DNA of 32,299 nucleotides from Planctomycetota bacterium (lineage in GTDB: Bacteria > Planctomycetota > UBA11346). The position numbers were made by a program, and so were the translations under genes. Shown in pieces: positions 6,447-13,776 of this stretch (its first letter is position 1; each line of letters starts with the position of its first letter). The notes beneath the pieces were generated by a model. That model made no database searches. It was not told the origin of the DNA and saw only the letters and a program-made list of their open reading frames with translations. The stretch covers positions 1-32,299 of the forward strand of contig BJHQ01000030.1 in the NCBI GenBank assembly GCA_014193115.1, written 5' to 3'.

Positions 6447-8173
6447 CGTGGGCCGAGCACGCGCAGCGCCCATCGCGCACGCCGGTGTGGATCGTCGAGG
6501 TCGATCTCGACTGGCACGATGACCCCACAATTCAGCCCGTGAATGACGATGGAACGCTGTGCTACCGCACCCCGGCCACCACCGATCAGGGCCCACGCGC
6601 CATCACCCAGCGCACCCGCCGCTGGCAGAGCGCCACCACGCGGCCGATGCCGGGGATCAGCGCCATCCCCTGCGTCCAGTCGGTCAGCATCGGCTCTGAA
6701 GAGATCCGCCTCGGCCGCGGCCTCAGCTATTTCGGCCAGGCCACCATCGAGCTGAACGACTTCGTGGACGACGACCGCCGGGCCGAAGATCCCTTCGCAG
6801 GCCACCCGTCCCGCAGTGGTCTCGACCCCGAGGCCGGCACCTACCTGGGCAAGCTGATGGCCCGGAACCCGTACTGGACCGGCCGCCCGGTCCGGCTCAT
6901 CGCCGGCTGGGCCACCGACGGCGTCTGGCACCCCGACGATACCCAGACCCACGTCTACTTCATCCGCGACGTCCAGGGCCCTTCCCAGGGAAAGCTGCGC
7001 CTGACCGCCGTCGGCCCGCTCCAGCAAATCTCCCTGAACGAGGCCGAGGCCCCAGCGCCGTCCCGGGGCCGGTTGGCAGCGAACCTCACGGCCGGCTCCA
7101 CCGCAGCCGCCATCCACGACCCGGTGGTCGCCGAGGACTACCCGGCCAGCGGATTCCTCCGCATCGGCGACGAGGTCGTGGCCTTCACCCGCACCGGCAC
7201 CGCCCTGACCTTGACCCGGAGCCAGCTCGGCACCGCGGCCGATAAACACGAATCCGACGACGCCCTGCAACTGGTCCTGCGCTACCAGTCCCAGCCATTG
7301 ATCACGATTCTGGCCGACCTGCTGACTACGTATGGCCACGCCGCGCCGTCGCTGCTCGACCTGGCCGGATGGGCCGTCGAGCAGGCCGAATGGCTGCCGG
7401 CCTACAACCTCTCCGGCACCATCAGCACGCCGACCAAGGTCCTCGACCTCGTGCAAGAACTGCTGGAAGCCAGCGGCTGCGTGCTGTGGTGGGATGATGC
7501 CGGCGGCACGCTGCGCCTGCGCGCCATCCGCACGGTCATGCCCGCCCAGGCCGCCTGGGGCGACGCGCTGCATCTCCTCGGCCGACCCGAGGTCAAGCGC
7601 GACATGGCCGAGCGGGTCAGCCGCACCGATGTCCTGTTGGATCTGCGCTCCGCCGCCCTCGACCCCAAGGATGCCAGCAGCTACCGCCTGCGGCTGGTCG
7701 GCATCCCGTTCGGCGAAAGCTCCGCCGAGCACGGCAGCTCAAAGCCGAAACTGCTCGCCACCCGCTGGCTGGCGTTCAACCAGGTGACCCTGGCGACCCG
7801 CGCCGCCTACCTGATCAGCGCCCAACTCCGCAACGGACGGACCACGATCCAGGCCGAAGTTTCTGCAAAAGATGCCGATCTTCGCCTGGGCGACGTGGTG
7901 ACCCTGACCAGCCAGGATTTGATCGACCGCACCGGCCAGCCGGAGTCGATGCGCTGCGTCATCGTCCGCCGAGAGCCCATCGCCGCCGGCGGGCGCTACC
8001 GCTACGCCCTGCACCCGCTGCCCTCCTTCCGCCGCGCCGCGATCATCACTCCCAACGTCCACCCGGACTACGACCACTCAACTTCCCTGCAAAAAGAGCA
8101 GTGGGCCTACATCGGGGCCAACACGCCCCCGTTCTTCCCCGACAACGGCCAGCCCTACCGCATCACGGAGTGA
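6443..8173 (+). CDS. Phage tail tip / baseplate hub-like protein
   Basis: A 576-residue protein, mostly beta-strand, with many Trp and Tyr residues. N-terminal residues about 1-200 contain 'SVSIGSEEIRLGRGLSYFGQATIELNDF', and residues about 200-270 ('SGFLRIGDEVVAFTRTG') resemble a small beta-barrel insert. A central helical part (about 290-380) and a C-terminal part ending near 'RRYALHPLPSF' follow. It lies after the tape measure and distal tail genes, where siphophages encode tail-associated hub proteins. I see no lysozyme or peptidase motif. Translation should start by termination-reinitiation from the preceding mini-ORF. The family assignment is by position and composition. Confidence 0.6.
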   Translation: MTWAEHAQRPSRTPVWIVEVDLDWHDDPTIQPVNDDGTLCYRTPATTDQGPRAITQRTRRWQSATTRPMPGISAIPCVQSVSIGSEEIRLGRGLSYFGQATIELNDFVDDDRRAEDPFAGHPSRSGLDPEAGTYLGKLMARNPYWTGRPVRLIAGWATDGVWHPDDTQTHVYFIRDVQGPSQGKLRLTAVGPLQQISLNEAEAPAPSRGRLAANLTAGSTAAAIHDPVVAEDYPASGFLRIGDEVVAFTRTGTALTLTRSQLGTAADKHESDDALQLVLRYQSQPLITILADLLTTYGHAAPSLLDLAGWAVEQAEWLPAYNLSGTISTPTKVLDLVQELLEASGCVLWWDDAGGTLRLRAIRTVMPAQAAWGDALHLLGRPEVKRDMAERVSRTDVLLDLRSAALDPKDASSYRLRLVGIPFGESSAEHGSSKPKLLATRWLAFNQVTLATRAAYLISAQLRNGRTTIQAEVSAKDADLRLGDVVTLTSQDLIDRTGQPESMRCVIVRREPIAAGGRYRYALHPLPSFRRAAIITPNVHPDYDHSTSLQKEQWAYIGANTPPFFPDNGQPYRITE

Positions 8174-8176
8174 CCG

Positions 8177-8788
8177 ATGATCCCCACCTACCAGCGCGTC
8201 GCCCCCAACGAGCACGCCATAGGCAAGCCGGTCACCCAATCCCTGGTCGACCGCCTGCGCCGCAACCCGCTGGCGATCCTCGGCGTCGACGAGGACGACG
8301 AGGCCCCGGTCCTGCGCATGCAGGGCATGATCGCAGCTCAGAGCATCGGCGGCTCTGTCGCGCAGGGCAGCGGAGTCGCGTCGGAGATCACCGGCCTGGT
8401 CTCGGTGGTCACCGATGGCATGGAGTGGGTCGAAGGCTTCAGCGCCACCTGCAATGGCTACGATGACGGCGACGGCGGCAAGTTCCTCGAAGCCTCGCTG
8501 AACAACCTGGCGTTCTACTATTCCTCGAACGTGCCCACGGTCCTCACCATGAATGGCAGCGGCAGCACCACCGAGGGCGGCCCGATCAACCTCTTCCCCA
8601 ACATCACCGTGCCGGTGGACGGCGCCTATCACGTCCTCCTGGAGCGGAACGTGAACCTCAACCTGTCGGCCCGCGCCAGTTTCACCGCCGGCCAACTGCT
8701 CCTGACCCTGCGCGTCTACGGCGCCAGCAGCTCCGACATCACCATGAGCTGGACCCGCCGCTACTTCCGCTCCAAGGCCCAGGTGTGA
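8177..8788 (+). CDS. Phage tail tip or fibre-associated protein
   Basis: A 203-residue protein beginning 3 nt after the hub-like gene. The N-terminal 50 residues are polar and helical; from about residue 55 onward Gly, Ser, Asn and Thr dominate, with alternating hydrophobics ('NGSGSTTEGGPINLFPNITVPVDG'), fitting a beta-sandwich or trimeric fibre-like fold. The last residues 'SWTRRYFRSKAQV' end in a basic tail. It has no signal peptide. Between the hub-like gene and the second tail tube paralogue, it may be a receptor-binding or tip-decoration protein. I do not recognise a family. Confidence 0.55.
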   Translation: MIPTYQRVAPNEHAIGKPVTQSLVDRLRRNPLAILGVDEDDEAPVLRMQGMIAAQSIGGSVAQGSGVASEITGLVSVVTDGMEWVEGFSATCNGYDDGDGGKFLEASLNNLAFYYSSNVPTVLTMNGSGSTTEGGPINLFPNITVPVDGAYHVLLERNVNLNLSARASFTAGQLLLTLRVYGASSSDITMSWTRRYFRSKAQV

Positions 8789-8798
8789 GGACAGCCTG

Positions 8799-9509
8799 AT
8801 GCCAACCATCGCCCTCGAAGGCACCGGCGCAAAGATCACCTTCGCCGCCACCGGCCTGACCGCCGACTTGATCACCCTGACCCTCGCCGACCGAGCCAAG
8901 GATGCGATCGGCACCAGCCACCTGGGGAGCCTGCTGACCCTGGGAAACCGCGGCGGAAAGCTGGTCGATCCCGGCCAGGTGGTCGTGGAGTTCGATCACG
9001 TTCCCAGCGCCCCGGCCCTGCTCCGCCGGCCCCCCGAGCAGGTCACGATCAGCTACCCGCTTCAGCCCGGCGACAGTTCGCCGGCCAAGCTGGTCTTCAC
9101 CGCCTTCGCCACCGCCGTGGGCGGAGGGGAGCTGACCCCAGGCGGCCGCCTGACCCGCCAGGTGACCCTGGCCCTGACCTCCGACCTGGCCTTCCAACCC
9201 GCCGGCCCGCCGATCACCAACGCCAGCGTCAGCCCGGTCCTGGAAAGCGTGACCAACAACGGCAACGGGACCTGGACCGCCCTGTGGGGCTGGTACAACC
9301 GGAACACCGTGCCGGTGACCATCCCCATTGGCGTCAATAATCGGTTCTCCCCGGTGCCACAGGCCCGTGGGCAGCCGGTGGTGTTCCTGCCGGGACGGCA
9401 CTATGGGCAGTTTTCGACGGTCATCACGGCGACGCTGGTGTGGGCGCTGAAGGGGCCGGATGGACAGGGACGGACGGCAACGGCGGGGGTTACATACATA
9501 AAAAATTAA
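8799..9509 (+). CDS. Second tail tube paralogue with Ig-like C-terminal extension
   Basis: A 236-residue protein. Residues 1-130 are paralogous to the tail tube protein at 1583-1993 (both start MPT[V/I]ALEGTGA). Residues about 140-236 form an added domain with the pattern 'NNGNGTWTALWGWYN...VTIPIG.NN.FSP....RGQP..F.PGR'. I recognise this from extracellular bacterial proteins, where it looks like an Ig-like beta-sandwich; it is unusual on a phage structural protein. AGGACAGCCTG precedes the ATG. It is the last gene of the tail module here and could form a decorated tube tip or a collar. The paralogy is directly visible; the domain fold is inference. Confidence 0.65.
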   Translation: MPTIALEGTGAKITFAATGLTADLITLTLADRAKDAIGTSHLGSLLTLGNRGGKLVDPGQVVVEFDHVPSAPALLRRPPEQVTISYPLQPGDSSPAKLVFTAFATAVGGGELTPGGRLTRQVTLALTSDLAFQPAGPPITNASVSPVLESVTNNGNGTWTALWGWYNRNTVPVTIPIGVNNRFSPVPQARGQPVVFLPGRHYGQFSTVITATLVWALKGPDGQGRTATAGVTYIKN

Positions 9510-9624
9510 TCGGGGGCTTCGATTCCTGCTCACTGCTCCCAGACCGTGGGTAACTGGTAAATGCTTGGCGCAAAACCAGAACCGGGAACAGCGCCTCCCC
9601 TCCATGTTTACTGGGCAAACAGAG

Positions 9625-11217
9625 TTAATGCCATGTTGTCCCCATAAGTTCTCGGAGATGACATAAAAACCACTGAGAGTTAATTCGATGAGGGCAGACG
9701 AGCAGAATTAATAAATGCAGATATGGGTCATTGTTTATCAGTTCAATATCTGGTTTTTCACCTTGAGATTCGTTTATTATTTTTGACCAACTATGCGGCG
9801 GGACCCAAGCTTGATGATGGTTTCTACCCTTATCTGCTTTGTATCGTAGCCAATCCAGACGATCATCTGGGAAAAATGAAAGCTTTGCTGAATCAGCAAT
9901 TAATGGCCAGACGCCCTTTAAATATGTTTTAAGGTTCAAACGAACAGCAATTCGAACAGCAGTTTCCAGCCAATGCGACTCTTTTGTCTGGCCAGTATTA
10001 GAAACTTCATCATCAATTCCAAGAATATCCTTTGCCACCTTTTCATCAAGCCGCTGCCACGGTGGATAGTGAATGCGACTTTGAGTCATGGTTAGGCTAA
10101 GGAGTTCACCAACAAGCCAACACATCCAGTCTTCGGCTGCGTTGGAAGACTCATTTCTGTATAGCCATACGATGATTGCCAATATCTGTGGGACAGCATA
10201 TTCTCCCCAGAGAAAGCGCTGTGAGCGACAGACCTTAATTAAACGTCGGCATTTCTCGTCATATTCATGATTGTTAAGGACCATAGACGATAAACAAAGA
10301 ATAGCAGTTAAATGAATAATCTTGGCGCTACCGATTCCGCCGACCTCATCACCAGTTACTAGTTGCCAGAATTCCTTGTCGCAGATCTCATCTGACATAA
10401 GTCTCAATTCAGAAAACATACGGTCTTGATATAGCGCGTTAAATATACTACGGTTCTGCTTCGATATTTTCCAACGAGCAGATACGAATTCGCTTGCCAT
10501 TAGCGATAAACAGTCTGCCTGGATTAAGGGCCAGTGGTTATTGACTTTTCGCCATGGGGTAGTTGCCAATTCGGCTACGACAGCTAAGGAGGTTAGGAGG
10601 CGTACACCTGCTGCTTTTCCCCGTATATTGTTTCTGTAAACGTCATCAATCAAGCCGAACATTAACCCACTATACTTCTCGGCAGGAAGATCCCCATGGC
10701 CATCGTCCATGTACAATTCAAGAAAGTCTTTGGTCAATTGCACATCGGCTGGCCAGATATCCGCTCCAACACAAGTCAAATCACCAAGGATCTCATCATA
10801 TCCTATTACACCCAAAGGGCAACCCTCGCCGGCATCGTTATAATCAGCAATCTGCCTATGAACCTCTTCACGGAATTTTGCGTTTACAACAATATAGGCC
10901 TTGTCAGGACGACGGCGGCGCACACCAGGAACGGACACCGCCAGTGTTGTCAGGTCGCGAATTTGCGGCTGAATATCATCACGAAAGTCATTTTGCGTGA
11001 TACGATCGGATGTCGTCGATTTCAGTTGATAAACACATAACTCCCCCGTCTCATTCACTGATACAATGTCTTTGCCCATCTCCATAGCATTATGAACAGT
11101 TGAATGAACGACACGGTGACCCTTCCGCATGAGGAGCACGCAAAAGACGTGCTGCAGGCCACGCTCATCTACATTAGTCAGCCAGGTGCTTAGCAGCTTC
11201 TCGGTCAGACCACTCAC
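9625..11217 (-). CDS. Large protein with Mrr-like PD-(D/E)xK nuclease N-terminus
   Basis: A 530-residue protein starting at GTG 11217 behind a good AAGGA site. Residues about 20-70 fit an Mrr-like restriction endonuclease core: a helix ('LQHVFCVLLMRKGHRV'), then G48-K-D50 and the strand 'LCVYQLKS', giving D50 and Q64-x-K66, the Q-x-K variant common in Mrr proteins. Residues 90-160 continue an alpha/beta fold. Residues about 190-530 are helical, rich in Trp and Leu, and unrecognised; they may form a sensor or repeat-like helical scaffold. It overlaps the upstream gene by 44 nt. Base composition is lower in G+C than the flanking phage and restriction genes. The likely role is a DNA-cleaving effector of a defence system. 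Confidence 0.65.
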   Translation of the reverse strand: MSGLTEKLLSTWLTNVDERGLQHVFCVLLMRKGHRVVHSTVHNAMEMGKDIVSVNETGELCVYQLKSTTSDRITQNDFRDDIQPQIRDLTTLAVSVPGVRRRRPDKAYIVVNAKFREEVHRQIADYNDAGEGCPLGVIGYDEILGDLTCVGADIWPADVQLTKDFLELYMDDGHGDLPAEKYSGLMFGLIDDVYRNNIRGKAAGVRLLTSLAVVAELATTPWRKVNNHWPLIQADCLSLMASEFVSARWKISKQNRSIFNALYQDRMFSELRLMSDEICDKEFWQLVTGDEVGGIGSAKIIHLTAILCLSSMVLNNHEYDEKCRRLIKVCRSQRFLWGEYAVPQILAIIVWLYRNESSNAAEDWMCWLVGELLSLTMTQSRIHYPPWQRLDEKVAKDILGIDDEVSNTGQTKESHWLETAVRIAVRLNLKTYLKGVWPLIADSAKLSFFPDDRLDWLRYKADKGRNHHQAWVPPHSWSKIINESQGEKPDIELINNDPYLHLLILLVCPHRINSQWFLCHLRELMGTTWH

Positions 11218-11767
11218 GGTATTTCCTTTTTATAAGATCAGCTAACTGAAGACGAAGTTCGGGATTTGTGGTTAACTCATCCAATGACGTTTTTATTTTT
11301 TCATATGCTTCAGATCCGCATACTATCTTTGGCCACCGTGGACGCATTGGCCCATCAAATTCGAACCACATGGAATCCAAAACACTGAGGAGATCCTTAG
11401 GGGATGAGCCATGGTGGACCTCGCGACCAGCATTTTTCAATGACCTATCGATCTGCTTGTAGAAATCGATATTCCACTGGCGCGCAAAATCCATTCCCAT
11501 TATCACAAATTGATTCTCTAGCTCTTTAAGCTCCATAGGGCGATCTGCGTGGCGTTCCATGGTGTGATTCGTGCTAACCATGTTAAATTCATTGCAGTCC
11601 TTACTGCTGTCTTCCCTTGAAATGGAGTGTTGCGAACCTTCAAATAATACTCGGGTCGGTACATTTGACAGTATTGGCCCGCGATTATCTCGAACGGACT
11701 TTAGCATTATCTTGTGCAAGTGGTCCCTGACAACTTGCTCGGCTTCCTTAAATCGCCAAATCGTCAT
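11174..11767 (-). CDS. Unknown partner protein of the Mrr-like nuclease
   Basis: A 197-residue soluble protein, first gene of a two-gene minus-strand cassette. The N-terminus ('WRFKEAEQVVRDHLHKIMLKSVRD') is amphipathic helix. The middle has 'MDFARQWNIDFYKQIDRSLKNAG', and the C-terminal half has 'WPKIVCGSEAYEKIKTSLDEL' followed by a charged helical tail ending 'REWSDREAAKHLAD'. I do not recognise the family. The 44-nt overlap with the nuclease gene means the two are made together, so it may be a specificity, sensor or antitoxin subunit. The ATG at 11767 has only a distant GAAGG. Composition is AT-rich like its partner. Confidence 0.6.
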   Translation of the reverse strand: MTIWRFKEAEQVVRDHLHKIMLKSVRDNRGPILSNVPTRVLFEGSQHSISREDSSKDCNEFNMVSTNHTMERHADRPMELKELENQFVIMGMDFARQWNIDFYKQIDRSLKNAGREVHHGSSPKDLLSVLDSMWFEFDGPMRPRWPKIVCGSEAYEKIKTSLDELTTNPELRLQLADLIKRKYREWSDREAAKHLAD

Positions 11768-11996
11768 GACACATTAATGCCTTCACAGGCTAGACATCCA
11801 GGCAGTTCGACGCGCACCATCATTGTACCTCCCCTCGATTATCTGGCAGACGAATTAGTCCACCTCCTGGTGGCGTAGCGGTCGCAGGCCAACGGCTGCT
11901 GCCCTGAGGCGCAAGACATCTCTGGGCAAAGTACCAGGCGTAGCTGGAGCGGCAAGGTCGGGCTGCGGGTCTGGGCATCGTCTTCGGGCCGCCGAA

Positions 11997-12236
11997 CCCC
12001 TGGCCCGGCGCCGCTGCGTCGTGCCAGCGACCGACTTTTATGAATGGCAGCCCGGCCCCACGAAAGGCGTCCGACCCCAGCCCTTCGCCTTCGCCCCTGT
12101 AGCCGGCGGCCTGTGGGGCATCGGCGCGCTGTGGGAGCCCGCCACCGGGCATAGGCCAGGCGGCCAGGCCCGCGCTGGCGAAATGCCACCCAGAACTAGC
12201 ATGCCCCGCCATCACCATGGGAGGCGGCAGCCATGA
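11997..12236 (+). pseudogene. Fragment of an SOS response-associated peptidase (SRAP/YedK-like) gene
   Basis: In the frame ending at 12236 the product reads 'RRRCVVPATDFYEWQPGP', followed by 'FAPVAGGLWGIGALWEP'. Both stretches match the central part of SRAP (YedK/HMCES) proteins, which crosslink to abasic sites through an N-terminal Cys. That N-terminal region (normally MCGR) is missing: upstream DNA to about 11820 gives no matching frame, and the C-terminal region after GALWEP turns to unrelated Pro/His/Arg sequence. It is a remnant flanked by decayed DNA. The rest of 11768-12279 holds nothing else I can identify. Confidence 0.6.
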
Positions 12237-12279
12237 CGCCTGGCAAGTCCAACTGGGTCGGTAAGAAGGGTCGGCTCTG

Positions 12280-13776
12280 ATGCCGTCTTCCGGTGCCTCC
12301 ATGGAGACGGCCGACCTGACCGCCCTGGTTGCCCAGGGCGAGTCGGAAATGCTGGAATTCAAGGGCAGTACCAGCCAACTCGTTGCCGGATGCCAGACCC
12401 TGTGCGGCATGCTCAACGCCAGGGGCGGCCAGGTGCTGTTCGGCGTCAATGACAAGGGCACTCTGGTCGGCCAGACGGTCAGCGAGGCCACCCTCCGGGA
12501 GATCAGCCAGGCCGTGCGCCGCATCGACCCGCATGTCGATGCGGCGATTAGCACGGTCGAGGTGGGATCGGGCAAATCGGTCATCGTTGTCACCTGCCAG
12601 GCCAGCACCCAGGCACCCCATGCCTACGACGGGCGGCACTGGCAGCGGGTCGGCTCGACCACCGTTCCCATGCCCCAGGTGCTGGTCGAAGACCGCATGC
12701 AGGAGCGCATGCACGGCCGCGTCCGCTGGGAACTGCACCCAGCGCCCGAGCGCTTCACCCTCGAAGACCTGGATGCCAACACCATCCGCACCTGCATCCG
12801 TCTGGCGGTGCAGCGCGGCCGACTCGACGAGGGCAGCGCCAGCGACATTCCCGCCGTCCTGCGCGGCTTCGACCTCATGCGCGGCGACCGGTTGCTCAAC
12901 GGCGCCATCATCGCCTTCGGCCGCGAGCACTGCTGGGGAGACTACCCGCAGATCCTGATGCGGATGGCCCGCTTTCGCGGCAAAGACCGTTTGGCCGATT
13001 TCGAGGATAACCGCCAGGTTTACGGCAATATCTTCACGCTGCTGGAGGCCGGCGAGCGCTTCCTGCGCGATCACAATCCCATCGCCAGCAAGGTCGAGGG
13101 CGATAACTGGATTCGCACCGACCGACCGCGCTACGCCCCCCGAGCCTTCCGCGAGGCCCTGGCCAACGCCCTGATCCACCGCGACTACGCCATGCACGGC
13201 GGTTCCATTGCCCTGGCCATCTACGATGACCACCTGGAGATTACCAACCCGGGCCGCTTCCACTTCGGCCTGACCCCGGCGGACCTCGGCCACACCCACG
13301 AAAGCCGGCGCTGGAACCCCAACATCGCCAATGTCTTCTATCGCGCCGGCATCATCGAGCAGTGGGGCACCGGCAGCATCAACATCCTGCGTTGGTGCCA
13401 GGAGAACGCCTCGCCAGCACCCACCTGGACCCAGATGGAACTGATGACCGTCTGCGTGACCTTCCAACCGGCAGGGGACATCACCCCGGAAGTCACCGGG
13501 CAAGTCACCGGGCAAGTCACCGAGCAAGTCACCGAGCAGGTCGCTGCCCTTTTAGAAGTCTGCACCCGACCCATGACCAGGGGCGAGTTGCAAGCCGCCG
13601 TTGGACTCACCCATCGCAATCATTTTACTGAGGCCTACCTGAAACCTGCACTGACCGCCGGCCTAATCGAGATGACCCGCCCTGACGCGCCTCGCAGCCG
13701 TTTGCAGCGATATCGATTGACCGCCGCAGGAGTCGTGAGGAAATCCCAAGCGCAGACCAAGGGATCGCGGCTGTGA
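12280..13776 (+). CDS. AlbA_2 / GHKL ATPase-like transcriptional regulator
   Basis: A 498-residue protein. Residues about 10-110 fit an AlbA_2 (Schlafen-like, DUF4325-related) domain ('ESEMLEFKGS', 'NARGGQVLFGVNDKG'). Residues about 250-390 fit the GHKL-type ATPase module of the RecG-like family ('FREALANALIHRDYAMHGGSI', E292/N296, then 'LEITNPGRF'). A linker of four QVT repeats (12-bp DNA repeats) leads into a C-terminal winged helix (about 425-485), closely similar to the one in the Fic protein at 24333. It ends with a GTGA overlap on hsdR, so it is the first gene of the restriction operon and may regulate or modulate it. The start has AAGAAGGG upstream. Confidence 0.75.
   Translation: MPSSGASMETADLTALVAQGESEMLEFKGSTSQLVAGCQTLCGMLNARGGQVLFGVNDKGTLVGQTVSEATLREISQAVRRIDPHVDAAISTVEVGSGKSVIVVTCQASTQAPHAYDGRHWQRVGSTTVPMPQVLVEDRMQERMHGRVRWELHPAPERFTLEDLDANTIRTCIRLAVQRGRLDEGSASDIPAVLRGFDLMRGDRLLNGAIIAFGREHCWGDYPQILMRMARFRGKDRLADFEDNRQVYGNIFTLLEAGERFLRDHNPIASKVEGDNWIRTDRPRYAPRAFREALANALIHRDYAMHGGSIALAIYDDHLEITNPGRFHFGLTPADLGHTHESRRWNPNIANVFYRAGIIEQWGTGSINILRWCQENASPAPTWTQMELMTVCVTFQPAGDITPEVTGQVTGQVTEQVTEQVAALLEVCTRPMTRGELQAAVGLTHRNHFTEAYLKPALTAGLIEMTRPDAPRSRLQRYRLTAAGVVRKSQAQTKGSRL
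13492..13539 (+). repeat. Four 12-bp repeats encoding a QVT-x linker
   Basis: Units GTCACCGGGCAA (13492 and 13504), GTCACCGAGCAA (13516) and GTCACCGAGCAG (13528) are in frame and encode VTGQ, VTGQ, VTEQ and VTEQ between the ATPase-like and winged-helix parts of the gene. A similar CAAGTC-based 12-bp array occurs in the fic gene at 25091-25126. Confidence 0.9.

Noticed and set aside
5933..7732. Long minus-strand open frame of 599 codons opposite the tail tip genes
   Set aside because: In GC-rich DNA antisense frames stay open by chance; the product is Gly/Arg/Pro/Ala-rich and has no recognisable domain, whereas the plus-strand genes fit a tail operon.
11820..12608. Minus-strand open frame of 262 codons at the SRAP fragment
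   Set aside because: The recognised SRAP block and the regulator gene are on the opposite strand, and this frame has no domain pattern.
12196..13527. Minus-strand open frame of 443 codons opposite the AlbA/GHKL-like gene
   Set aside because: It is a mirror of the third-position GC bias of the real gene; the composition is biased and there is no ribosome binding site.
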